A stretch of 23,546 nt of DNA from Zygnema circumcarinatum (lineage: Eukaryota; Streptophyta; Zygnematophyceae; Zygnematales; Zygnemataceae), in NCBI GenBank assembly GCA_037447605.1, contig CM074809.1:633170-656715 (forward strand), given 5' to 3'. The translations under genes and the position numbers were made by a program. Below are positions 9,356 to 19,474 of this stretch, in pieces. The notes beneath the pieces were generated by a model. The model did not search any database. It had not been told where the DNA came from and was given only the letters and a program-made list of their open reading frames with translations. Numbering within the stretch: the stretch's first letter is position 1; every line of letters starts with the position of its first letter.

Positions 9356-12289
9356 ATGGCTGCCGCAGCCCTCTGCCACGTGTCTCCTGCCGCTTCGCTA
9401 GAGGGCGTGCTCCACCACCGGTCACTGCCACGTGGCTATGCGTACTCAACGCCACGTGTCAGCAACCTCTTCTCTTCCTGCGGGCTGCGAGGGAGGATGG
9501 TGGCTGCGAGAGCTCCAGGGAAGGAGGCGTTGCTATTTGGAGGAGGAGGGGAAGGGGGGGGAGGAAGAGGAAGGAGAGGGGGAGGGAGAGGGGGAGGAGG
9601 GAGAGGGGGAGGAGGGAGGCCATGGGGGAGTGGCGGGGACTCCCATGGCGGCGATGGGAGCTCGAAGGGTGAGGGCTATGGCGGCCGCTCTTTCTCACTC
9701 TGGGAGAGGTGAAGGAGAGACATTCCAAAAGCCTGACTAGTTGAAAATGTGCTTTTTTTAGCTCGTTGTTTTTAAAGTCTTTATTTTTTATTTTATTTTT
9801 AATTTGTTTCAGTTCTGCGCCTATTGTCCGGAGGTGGGCGGGGGGTTGGGCAGGGCGGGGCAAAGCTTTAAAATTTCTTTTTCTGTTTGTGGAGATTGTC
9901 TTATTGCTTTCCGGAGGACTTTTTTTGTCATTGAACCACTTGAATAGAATCATTGATTTCTTAATTAAAAAAACAAAAAACCTTAAATTGTTGCAGTCGT
10001 TCATCTTAACCTTGAACGACAGGTGTATATATATTTTTCTCTCTCTCTCTCTCTCTTAAATTCGAATACTTGAGCAGCTTGAAAATGTGGAGTACCTCAA
10101 AAGAGTTTTTAAATGAACATGAAAAGAGTGCAAACATTGGCCATTAAAAAGGGCAACTGCTACCCTCACTCTATCCCCAACTCAATCCCTCTCTTTCTTA
10201 CTCCCTCTCTCTCCCTCTCATTCCCTGTCTCTCTCTTCTATCTCTTCCTCACTTCCCCTTCGTTCCTTTCCCTCCATTTGTCCACCTCTCTTGTCCTCCC
10301 GCCACTCCCCCCCTCTCTCCTTCCCTCTCCTCCACTCTCCCTCGCCGACTCTTCTCTCCCTCTTCTTTCTTTCTCCTTTCCCCTCTCACCGCAGCTTCCG
10401 TCGAGTGTATATGCTGCCACAGGTACCTCGCCCTCCTGGAGAGCTCTCCCCTCTCTACAAAGGCCCTCACTTCCATGCTCATCAACATGCTTGGAGACCT
10501 CTTCTGTCAGGTACCCTCGCCTCTCCTCTCCTCTCCTCTCCTTCTCCGCTCCCTCTCTTCTCCCTCCTCTCCTCTCGTGTCCTTCTCCTATCCCACACTT
10601 CTCCCTCTTCTCTCCCCTTTTCTTCGTCTCTTCTCCCTCTCCTCTCTTTCTCATCGCGCACTTGTCTCCCCTTCCCCTTCTCTCCCTCTCTTATCTTATC
10701 TCTTAAACCTCTTCTGCTACAACGTTAGAGTTTGAAACCCGTTAACTCTCCTCATTCTGCATTTCATCACTCGATTCTTTGGAGGTGTTTACACCTTCAG
10801 AAACTCTTAGTGAATTGATCTCCTGAAAACCAAATCGGGGCTACCAGGTGGCAGTGGAGGAGAGATCGACTCCGGACCGAAAGCGCTTAGGAATATCGGC
10901 ACTTCTTGGACTGCTGCTGGTGGGGCCCACCCTCCACTTTTGGTGAGGGGAGCTTCAGCCATAGAGAGAGAGCTTCGCAATACGACGGTCTGATCTGCCA
11001 AGAGTTTGACTGCTTCAACAATTGCCGCTATGGTGAATTCCCTTTTTTGTGTATTTTCACTTTTTCCCTTTCCTTGTTGTTTCCTTTTCATATTTGTATT
11101 CCGTGCCAAAAAAATGTTCCTACTCGTTTGCAGGTATTCGAGCTTAGGTCGAATTGTCACTGTTGGGGGTAATGCTGGAGCAGCCGGTCAACTGATCTTG
11201 GATCAGGTGCTGTTCATCTTCCATTCCTGATTTCCCGCCCCTTTTGTTTTTCTTCATTTTCTCCATGCACAAACGCATTAGTTGAATCCGTGGCATTAAG
11301 CAAATATTGGATCAGCAAATAAGCAATCCGTTTTGAATAAAGGTGTTGTGAGATGTCTGCAGTTCGTATTTTCTCCTACTTTCATCTGCGTTTTTTTCGC
11401 TGCCCTCCTCACTCTTGAAGGGCGGCCGCAAGAAATTTTGCCTAAACTCAAGCAGGTGAGCGATCTGCCCCTTGATTTCTGTCTCCTCTTCTTTCTCTTC
11501 CTCTGCCTCGCCACCACGCCCTTCTCCCCCCCTCTTCCCCCACTCCCCCATCCCCCACTTCTTCCCCCTCTCCCACTTCTCCCCCCCTCCCCCTCCCTCC
11601 TCCACCCTCCCTCCTCCCTCCTCCCCCTCCCACCTCCCTCCTCCCCCTCCCTCCTCCCTCCCCCCTCCCCTCCCCCCTCCCCCTCCCCTCCCTCCTCCCC
11701 CTCCCCCCTCCCTCCTCCCCCCTCCCCCTCCCCCTCCCCCTCCGTCCTCCCCTCCCTCCCCCCTCCCTCCTCCCCCTCCCCCACTCCCTCCTCCCCCCTC
11801 CCCCTCCCTCCTCCACCCTCCCTCCTCCCCCTCCCCCTCCCCCTCCCTCCTCCCCCTCCCCCCTCCCTCCTCCACCCTCCCTCTCCCCCTCCCCCTCCCC
11901 CTCCCCCTCCCCCCTCCCCTTCCCGCGTACAGGACTCAGAACGTGTGGCTTGAAGGTGATGGCTGCAGGATTGGGGCACCACAGTGGTCACTAATTGGAA
12001 GATTTGGATTCCCTTCCAGTTCCTGAATTTCCGCCTCGTCCCGCCGCCTCTGCGGGTGAGAACATATCTTATTCCTCAACCCTAAACTCCGCCATCCCAT
12101 TTGTAGTATGGCCACAACCTTCAGAAAACTAAAATTAAGTATAAGATGCTTCTCTTGCATAACTTTCTATTGAAATTGTCTTATTGATTTGTGCAGGTTG
12201 GTGCTGCCAACATAATCGCCCTCGCATGGAACGTGTATCTCTCCTTCGCCAGTCACACCAAACTGAAAACGTCTCAAGTCCCCTCCTGA
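9356..12289 (+). CDS. Mpv17/PMP22-family membrane protein, plant glycine-rich type, complete, 7 exons, 293 aa
   Basis: Exons: 9356-9708, 10423-10510, 10848-10942, 11134-11206, 11363-11455, 11969-12055 and 12197-12289; all phases agree. The start is the first in-frame ATG, in a GCCATGG context. Residues 1-60 are rich in Ala, Ser and Arg and resemble a plastid transit peptide. A Gly/Arg-rich linker (about 62-108) precedes the Mpv17 core. Family motifs seen in order: YLALLESSPLSTKALTS (119-135), GDLFCQ (142-147), LLVGPTLHFWYSSL (170-183), LILDQFVFSPTF (199-210), LLTLEG (216-221), NWKIWIPFQFLNFRLVPP (243-260) and ANIIALAWNVYLSF (266-279). These cover the usual four membrane helices. Family members sit in peroxisomal, mitochondrial or plastid inner membranes and are linked to channel activity, but the substrate is uncertain. 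The glycine-rich leader resembles predicted chloroplast members of Arabidopsis. The exon 4 donor is weak (GTGCTG). Confidence 0.93.
9377..9458 (+). promoter_or_regulatory. Three G-boxes inside the first coding exon of the Mpv17-like gene
   Basis: CACGTG occurs at 9377-9382, 9429-9434 and 9453-9458, each preceded by C or GC. They lie 21-102 nt after the start codon, within the transit-peptide codons, so they could be downstream promoter elements. Whether they bind factors is unknown. Confidence 0.45.
11517..11926 (+). repeat. About 400-bp polypyrimidine (C-rich) tract in Mpv17 intron 5
   Basis: The sense strand is almost only C and T in CCCCTCC-like words, with scattered A and a single G. It fills most of the 513-nt intron between exons 5 and 6. 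The complementary strand is G-rich with many runs of three to six G, able in principle to form quadruplexes, while mirror symmetry could support triplex DNA. Confidence 0.85.
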
Positions 12290-12862
12290 GCTGCAATTCA
12301 ACACATCCTAAACACATCTTGTCGCCATCGTGTCACGTCACGTCATGTAACGTCTCCTTTTGATTCTGGAGGTAAACAGCAGATTGCAAAAGACCACCAA
12401 GGTTGGCCGTTTCTGTTTCTGTTGTTTTTTTTTTTTTCTTTCTTTTTTGCGAGGATCGGAAATTTTGCCCTATTTCACTAGGCACGGGATGTTGTTCAAA
12501 CTTCACGTTTTTTTCCTTGTTCGCGGAATGACATTTTTGTCCTAATGAAATTCGAAAAAAAAATATATATTTGAAGAAAGCCTGTGCAATCTGATCCCTT
12601 CATTTCGTGCACAATTCAAGAGAAATTTCATTTTTTGGCCCCTCATTCCTTCGTGTTGGAGCCTCAGAAAAGGTAACTCAACATAATCTTCAAAAGAGAT
12701 CCATAATGACAACGGCGCATTATTGGTTGAAAAATTAAAACATGACATCGTCGTTTATTTTACAAGGCACGGAATTGGTTGCAACGCCACAACTCATATT
12801 CAAAGGGGGCAGAGAGAGAGAGATAGACGAAGGGAGAGAGAGAGTGAGAGAGAAAAAGAGAA
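12290..12862. other. Convergent intergenic region between the Mpv17-like and IF-3 genes
   Basis: Contains both 3' untranslated regions. A TGTAA word lies about 55 nt after the Mpv17 stop, and TTGTAAAATAAA reads on the minus strand near 12770-12755 after the IF-3 stop; both are polyadenylation-signal candidates. A T-rich run (12424-12447) and an AT-rich run (12556-12572) are present. A GA tract (12805-12860) adjoins the IF-3 stop codon. No exon seen. Confidence 0.5.
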
Positions 12863-15800
12863 TCAGACACTCTCTACAGCCACCGCCGGGCTTCTAGTTG
12901 GTTCCAATATCGCCCTCGTCAACTCATCTTTATTGGTAGGACTATCATCGCCCTCGACCCCATCTTCATCGACATTATCTTCGATGTCGACATCATCATC
13001 GTCGACATCAACATCCTCGTCTTCAACATCATCAGCGGCATCAGACTCATCATCGTCTGCCCCGACAGCCGTCGCCTTCTTGGACTTAGAAGCAGCCTTT
13101 TGCTTGGCCGCTTGGCTCCTCTGGAGAGCGGCTTTGTTGGGCGTCAAGATCATCTGCATTTGACGACCCTCCATTTGCGTCTTCCCCTCCACCACAGCGA
13201 GCTGAGAAGGAGAGACAGAGGGAGGGTGAGATACGGAGAGAGGGAGAGAGAGAGAGGAAGGGCGAGCGAGAGAGAGAGAGAGAGCGGGAGAGAGAGAGAG
13301 GGAGGGGACGAGAGGCGCATGCATGCAAGGGTGAAAGGAGGAGCCGCAGCAGGGTGGGACGACCACAGACGCAGCGATCACTGGATGTATGTGGTAGGAA
13401 CGAAACGAGAGGGAGAGTGGGGCAGGTGGAATGGTAGAGGGCGAGGGGGCGGAGGATGGAGGAAAGTGGGGGGGCATAAAGGATCGGGAAGATAGGGAGA
13501 GGGGGAGATAATGCGAGAGGAAATGGATGGCGTGCGATAAATTGAGGGAAGAAGGAGACATACAACGAGAGGGTGGGGGACGAGAAGGGCCATTACGAAG
13601 GGAGTTACAGAGGGTGGGAATGGAATGAGGAGAAGGCCGAACTCAGAAATTGTTTGCCGACAGCAAAATTACATGGGAAATGAAGAGAGAGATGACAGAA
13701 GCGATAGTTGGAAAAATCAGACGAGAGAAGGAGAAAGGGGAATGAAGGAAAAGTGGGACAGAGGAGGTAGAGAGAGTGAGGGAGAGGCAAGGAGTTTCTC
13801 ACTTCGCCAAGATCATTCCGGAACCGATCAAAGAGTTTCACTACCATGTCCTTAAACTCCATCTCTCGGCCTCTGAATTGCACTGTCACCTTCACCTGCC
13901 ATTGGCTCACACTCAACAACTCAATCACACAACTCTCTTTTCTGCGGCCTTAACAGCACATTGCTTAACATTAGACTGTCTTGTAAGCCAACATTCATAA
14001 AAACCCATTCGAAGAAGTTGTTTCAAGGTTTTTTGAGCGTTAGGTGTATGTGCGTGAGAGGGAGAGAGAGAGAGGGCAGAGGGGAGAGGGAATGACTTAC
14101 TCGATCACCGTCGTTGAGGAAGTTCTGCGCAGCTCTCAGTTTTACCCCATAGTCGTGGGTGTCTATGCTATACCTGTTGACAAAGATTAGATTCAGAACT
14201 TCAACTTAGAATCTAAAACCATCAGCATGAGCCCAGGAACTTCGTACAATGTACATCAACTTTCTACCGGGAAAAACAAACAATTGCACGAGGAAAATGA
14301 AGCCTCGTGAGGGCGGATGCATACAGTAAATGGATACCGCCAGAAAGCTTTGAATTCCCCACAAGGTATCATAAGGGTCATAGATGTAATTAGGTCGAAC
14401 TTGTTCAGGAGTCCAACTTAAAGACATCACTCTTTGAGTTTTTAACGACACCCCTTCCGCTAAGCATTTCGATCAAACCTTTCTCTCACCTCATCTTCAA
14501 CTCCTTGGTCTCAACTCGATTGGCTGCAAAAATACATCAAAAAGGAGTATTCTTTTCTCATTAGCGAAGCTCCGAATCTATAGCACATCAAAAGAAAAGG
14601 AGGGGGTGAAGGGGGGGGTGTGGTCTCTCGTTGCTGGGAAACGTGATGAGATGAGTCACTTAAACTTGTTCACCAGAAGGAGGGGAAGGTACGGACCTGC
14701 CGCCTTCTTCAGTTGCAATCGTTTCTTCTTTTGTTGCTCAAACCGGAATTTGCTGCAATATCCCCAAGCTCCTGCTAGATCCAATCAGATTCTGGCAGCT
14801 TCCTCTCTCCTTTCTCTCGCCCTCTCTCCTTCGCTCTCTAGCTCTCTCGCTCTCTGTGTCTGTCTCTCTCTGTCTCGCTCTGTCTCTCTCTTTCTCTCAC
14901 TCTCTCCGGAAAAGTGACTGACGACTTAAAGCGCGCATTCGTGAACAAATTTTCTGTACGACCTTTAACAGCTCCTTGATAAACTCAGCATAGGAGAGAT
15001 TTGGCTCAAAGAGAAAAATTCAGCTTACCTATAGTCAACTAGCCTAACTACGGGCGGGTCAGCGTCAGCAGATATCATCACCTGCATTTGAACCCCCCAG
15101 AAACGAAAGGAGGAACACCGTTCAACAGTACTTTTCAAAACCAAACACTAAGTTTCAATCTGGTTCCTTCTGCCCCGGGAAAACTGCAGAATTTCACTAT
15201 ACGATAGCCACGTTCTCAATTTCAAGCTAATTTCAGTAAAGCACGTTCAATATATGGTTTACTGTCCTTTAAAAACAACCCATGTAAAGACTGATAGCCC
15301 TATGATAAAGTAAAAGGCGGCAACCGTAGAAATTGGACATCGCAACAACAAAACAGAGCTTTGGACCATAGCAAACGAGAAAGGAACTCACCAGATCAAG
15401 CTCCGCTTCGCGTGCCATAGCTAAAGCGTCTTGTCGAGAGAACTCTCCAAGCTGCAAAAACCCAATGAGACCCATTCCAAGGTTGAACATCACCCCGTTG
15501 GTTAGTTTCCAAACACGGAACAACACGGAGGCGAGGCAACAAGAAATGACATGAGATTCAGCAGAGTTTGATGGAGAGCAGGTCGAGATTCCGAGATTTC
15601 AAAAGAGGAAAAGTGGGTATTAGAAAGAGAGAATAGGACAAGGCTTGCGATGTGGAGAAACACCGGGGTTAAACTGATATATCATGACAGTGAACTCAAT
15701 TAAGTCTTAGGCTTTTCATGGAAACAGAAGCAAGGGAAGTAAGGAAAGAGATCCCACCATTTTTTGATCTTCCGACAACAATCGCACTACCGGCACCCTA

Positions 15801-16410
15801 AAAATCCGGACAGAGAGAGATAGAGGTAGGCATAGAGAGAGGAAAGGCGACAGAGAGAGAGAGAGAGAGAGTGGGAGAGAGTCAGAATTGGGAATAGTCC
15901 GTCTAGGTCTTCAGCAACTGATGCAGAACCAGATCAGTACAAATAATAGAACCAATGAAAACGAGAATCAATATCACATTTCACAACGATGACTACAATA
16001 ATGACAGAAATAAGGATAAACAAAAACCTTATTTGTTCGTTCATTGGAGGTCCTTCAGCCGCCTGCCCAAATTCAGGCCTTCCTGAAACGAGGCGTGGCT
16101 TCGGCCTGTTCGTGGAAGGGGGGCGGTAGGAGCTCCCCCCTCGCCCACCTCCTCTAGCAGAAACTCTCAATACGAAGGGGAGGGAAGAGATGGCGGGTTC
16201 GGGGAGAGAGCGGGGAGAGAGTGTGAGCGAGGAGAGGCTTCTTTCCTGCGAGAGAGACGACATACAGGAGCTGCATAGGGCAGCTGCAGCTTGGCTTAAG
16301 CCTCCAAGCGCCACGTGGCATGATGGCAGAGCGGAGAAATCTGCTCGCCGTGAAGGCGGGCAGCCAAGGGGGACGTGCTGCGAGGAGATGGCCATGGCGG
16401 AGCAGGCCAT
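12863..16410 (-). CDS. infC: Organellar (probably plastid) translation initiation factor IF-3, complete, 9 exons, 376 aa
   Basis: Minus-strand exons in coding order: 16410-16028, 15797-15758, 15451-15392, 15081-15029, 14752-14697, 14523-14490, 14173-14101, 13895-13803 and 13201-12863; all phases agree. The first ~83 residues are rich in Ser, Ala and Leu and end LRVSA before a Gly-rich linker, as in stromal transit peptides. The IF-3 N-domain runs from MNEQIR (122-128) through LGEFSRQDALAMA (142-154), DLVMISADADPPVVRLVDY (160-178) and SKFRFEQQKKK (179-189). A linker ends in TKELKMR, then the C-domain follows: IDTHDYGVKLRAAQNFLNDG (212-231), VKVTVQFRGREM (234-245) and the end motif VVEGKTQMEGRQMQMILTP (267-285). 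IF-3 binds the small ribosomal subunit, prevents premature joining and proofreads start-codon selection. A Lys/Ala/Gln segment (287-306) and a strongly acidic tail (313-350) extend beyond the bacterial length of about 180 aa. The first donor (AG|GTTTTT) is weak. Plastid rather than mitochondrial location is inferred. Confidence 0.95.
13205..13312. repeat. GA-rich tract in the last IF-3 intron
   Basis: Plus strand GA-rich, hence CT-rich in the sense direction, ending next to the acceptor at 13203-13202. It serves as an extended polypyrimidine tract. Confidence 0.7.
14808..14908. repeat. CT-rich tract (plus strand) in IF-3 intron 4
   Basis: Repeated CTCTCT and TCTGTCTC words within the intron 15028-14753. 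In the sense direction of the gene it is purine-rich, opposite to most introns in this window. Confidence 0.75.
16312..16317. promoter_or_regulatory. G-box inside IF-3 exon 1
   Basis: CACGTG in a GCCACGTGGC context, about 93 nt downstream of the IF-3 start codon; on the sense strand it encodes Cys-His-Val of the transit peptide. The same Cys-His-Val codons overlap a G-box in the Mpv17-like exon 1. Confidence 0.45.
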
Positions 16411-17485
16411 GGCTGCCCGAGGGAGAACGCGAGAGGGAGGGAGCAGGGACTTCGGAAGGAGAGGCGAGAATTAGGGTTAGGGCCAAAGGGACAGGGCCGA
16501 AGGGAAGGACAAAAAGTACGACAACAGTGAGAATTTAGTGTTCCATGTGGGACAGTTCGAGGCAGCGTTGGGAGGAGAGGTCACACCGTCACACACATCA
16601 CCGTTATTTGGTTTTGTAGGGTTTTTTGGGACTTCAAATTGAAAATTTAGGTTTTGACTATGCTACAAAAAGTAAAGTAAGATGTCAAGGTGTCAAGGTG
16701 TCAGAAAAGCTTTTAAGTTTGCCCACATGAAAACAGACTCTTATAGGGAATGTATGTCTTTGATTGACCTCAAGTTTGTGTGGCTTTGCACACTTTTTTG
16801 TACTCCTCCAATGACAATCTTGATCTTGCTATGCCTTCTTCACAGTTTCACTTCAGCTCAAGCCCAAACATTTGTTGGGACCCTCGCCCAACAGCGCGGC
16901 ATGAAGGGCCTTCTTGAGCTTCGTTCTCACAAGGCAACAGGGAGAGAACCCTACTCCCCTGTGCAGTCTGAACACGACCACTGCACATGCTTTAACGCGT
17001 TGACTAAGATCGGTAGCTCAAGAGCACGTCGGGGTCAGAGGCATGCAAACACATGGTTCAACATTGTTGCACGCTTTGGTGACTAACTTATTTCAATGGG
17101 CTGCACAGCCTGCATAGACAGAAGGCAGCACTACAGCCGCTTATGCTCTAAGTTACAACACAAGCGTGAAAGACTTTCACTTTACATACAAAGCCATAAA
17201 AGTGAGGCAAAGCGAACCCTTCTTGAAGAGCTTCTTTCGGACCCTTCGTCTGCATATACATGAGGGATTCCCCGGGGACCATCAACAGCCTACATGTGTA
17301 CACTACAGTTAAGGTTGTGCTAACGTACAAGGAGCAACCCGAGTGTGCGAGTGACCTATAAACACACTTCACATTAAGGAAAGGCGGTATAGAAATCCGG
17401 CCCTTACTGCTTAGAAGTCTATACACACATCGGGAGCAAGTCTCTGTGCTACTTCATTTACTTCCTCAGCACTTGGTTGGAAGGT
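16411..17485. other. Region between the MYB stop and the IF-3 start
   Basis: Holds the IF-3 promoter and leader near 16411-16650 and the MYB 3' untranslated region towards 17485. TGTAA words on the minus strand near 17182 and 17157 are possible polyadenylation signals of the MYB transcript. A 134-codon plus-strand frame at 16682-17086 has no family pattern and no splice context, so I do not call it a gene. Confidence 0.5.
16471..16482 (-). promoter_or_regulatory. Telo-box-like CCCTAACCCTAA upstream of IF-3
   Basis: Two telomere-like units on the sense strand, about 60 bp before the IF-3 start codon. Telo-boxes are known in plant genes of the translation apparatus, which fits IF-3. Confidence 0.55.
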
Positions 17486-18965
17486 TTAGGGAAGGGCCAA
17501 GCGGAGGTTGAGATCGAAGTTGTTCTCATGCGTTATTATGGATGTTCGTTCAGCTTGCCCGAGCTCAACTTCATTGCTCATACTGTCATGGTTAGTGGGG
17601 GAGTCGTTGGAGTCAGAATGATGGGAGGCAGCTGAATCACTTTTAGGGCTTGGTGGTAGGAGACACATCTCTTCTGGTACAGTGTTTGTTCGAGGGAGTA
17701 AGTATACACGGGGCATTCTCTGACCATTCTGAAAATAGCACACACCACAAACACTCGATCATTTCTGTAATGGCTAATAACACAACGAAGCTATGCTCCA
17801 ATGAAGAGCACAAAAGCTTTCAATCACTCAATGTATGAGCAATCCATGCGAAAGCAAATCGAGTCACGTCTGCAGCCCTAAAGGTGGCGCAGAACTTTGA
17901 CCATAGATCCTGAAATGAGGTTGACCGCAGTAGGAAGCTCAGAAAATAGGACAGAGTGGGAAGCTGCATTAAGTGTGTGTCCACAAGAGGGAGAGGGAAA
18001 GAATGCAGGGGAGAGGCATGGAAGGTTTGGACACAGAGAGAGGGAATAAACCGGAAAATTGAAAGAAGAAACGGGAAAAAGGGAAACGATGAGAAACAAC
18101 GAAAGGGAAGGGAGATAAGGGCAAGCTTCCCGAGGAGTGGAGATATAAAGAATGAGCAGAGGCGAGGGGGCCAGGGAGCGATTCAGGACGAAGGAGAGAG
18201 AAAGGGAGGAGAGAGAGAGGAGAGAGGCAGCGGAGAGGGAGAACGGATAAGGGAGAGCCCACCTCGCGAGACTTAAGGACTGTCCAATGTTTCCTTGCAT
18301 CGTCCCGCGTGCGACCAGGAAGGAGAGTCGCAATTTTGCTCCACTGATTGCCATAAGCACGATGCGCTGCACGTAGCTGCCTCTCCTCCTCGGGAGCCCA
18401 AGCCTCCTGCAGAGAGGGAAGCAGGCAAGCCAAGGAGGCTAAATACAAAGAGAAAAGGAAGCGGGAGAGGTTCTCAATTGGCCCATATACTGGACTCACA
18501 GAATGAGCTGCTGCTTGCTCTCAGAGTGTCGAAATTCAGCAGAAGTTTCCTTTTCTTAGCTTGCCCTTGCGGGCCAACTGATGGGGGAGGGAGGGAGGGA
18601 GAGGGCGAGAAGTGGAGATGCTTCCTTTTTACCTTTTTAACTCCCGGAGCAAGATGATTTCGCCAGCGGTCTCTACATCCCCTCCCATTTCGCCCCTTGA
18701 ATGCTTCTGCAATCAGATTCCAGTTTCTCCTCCTGTTCACTTCCACTAGGCGGCGCAGCAGCATGTCTTCATCCTGCATAGAAATTCCTTTCAGCTACAG
18801 ATTGAAAAGAGACTAATATAAAACTTAGCAGGGCTTCCACTCGCGCCCATCAAACGCCGTTCAGATGTGCACAGAATTGCCCTATTGCCCTATGCACAAA
18901 TGTAGCTGACCGACTGGAATTAAACCTTCCAGCCGTTCATATTCCGCCCACTCCTCCCTCCCTCC

Positions 18966-18996
<31 letters not shown>

Positions 18997-19443
18997 TCCA
19001 ATCAATCGAATGACGAAGGAAAGCCTGAAATGGATCATAGGATTCTGCGACGGTTCCTACTCAAACGAAGCTCAGCAATTAAGCAGATTTGTAGAATACT
19101 GCAATGCCATCATTCACAAGATGTAATCAACGTCAAAATTCCAACAGAGGGCGAGTGGAAGGGGGGTCTACTGACAGGGGTCCAACTCCTCCTTGAAGGA
19201 GCCTCCTGCGGGTCCTGCTCCGTTGCTTGCCCGTCACGTCGCTCTGACGTCGCAGCTTGCTGTCGTGAAAAGCCCAATGAAGGCCACCTCTGCTGCAATG
19301 GGAAGTTGACACCTGGAAGCAGAATCAGCAACATCAGCAACATCAGCAACATCAGCAACATCAGCAAAGACACAGGCAGGGAGGGAGGGAGGGGGAGAGT
19401 GAGAGAGAGAAAGGGAAGAAGAGGAGAAGATGGGACGGCAAGC

Positions 19444-19474
<31 letters not shown>

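Noticed and set aside
11296-11991. Long Gly/Glu/Arg-rich (minus) and Pro/Ser-rich (plus) frames
   Set aside because: They are translations of the C-rich intron tract of the Mpv17-like gene; the flanking exons with matching phase explain this region.
12466-12775. Two similar phrases (TTTCACTAGGCACGG and TTTTACAAGGCACGG) as a repeat pair
   Set aside because: Similarity is short and does not extend into the flanks, so it may be chance.
16682-17086. 134-codon plus-strand frame with a hydrophobic stretch
   Set aside because: No family pattern, lies between the MYB 3' end and the IF-3 promoter, and has no supporting splice or codon evidence.
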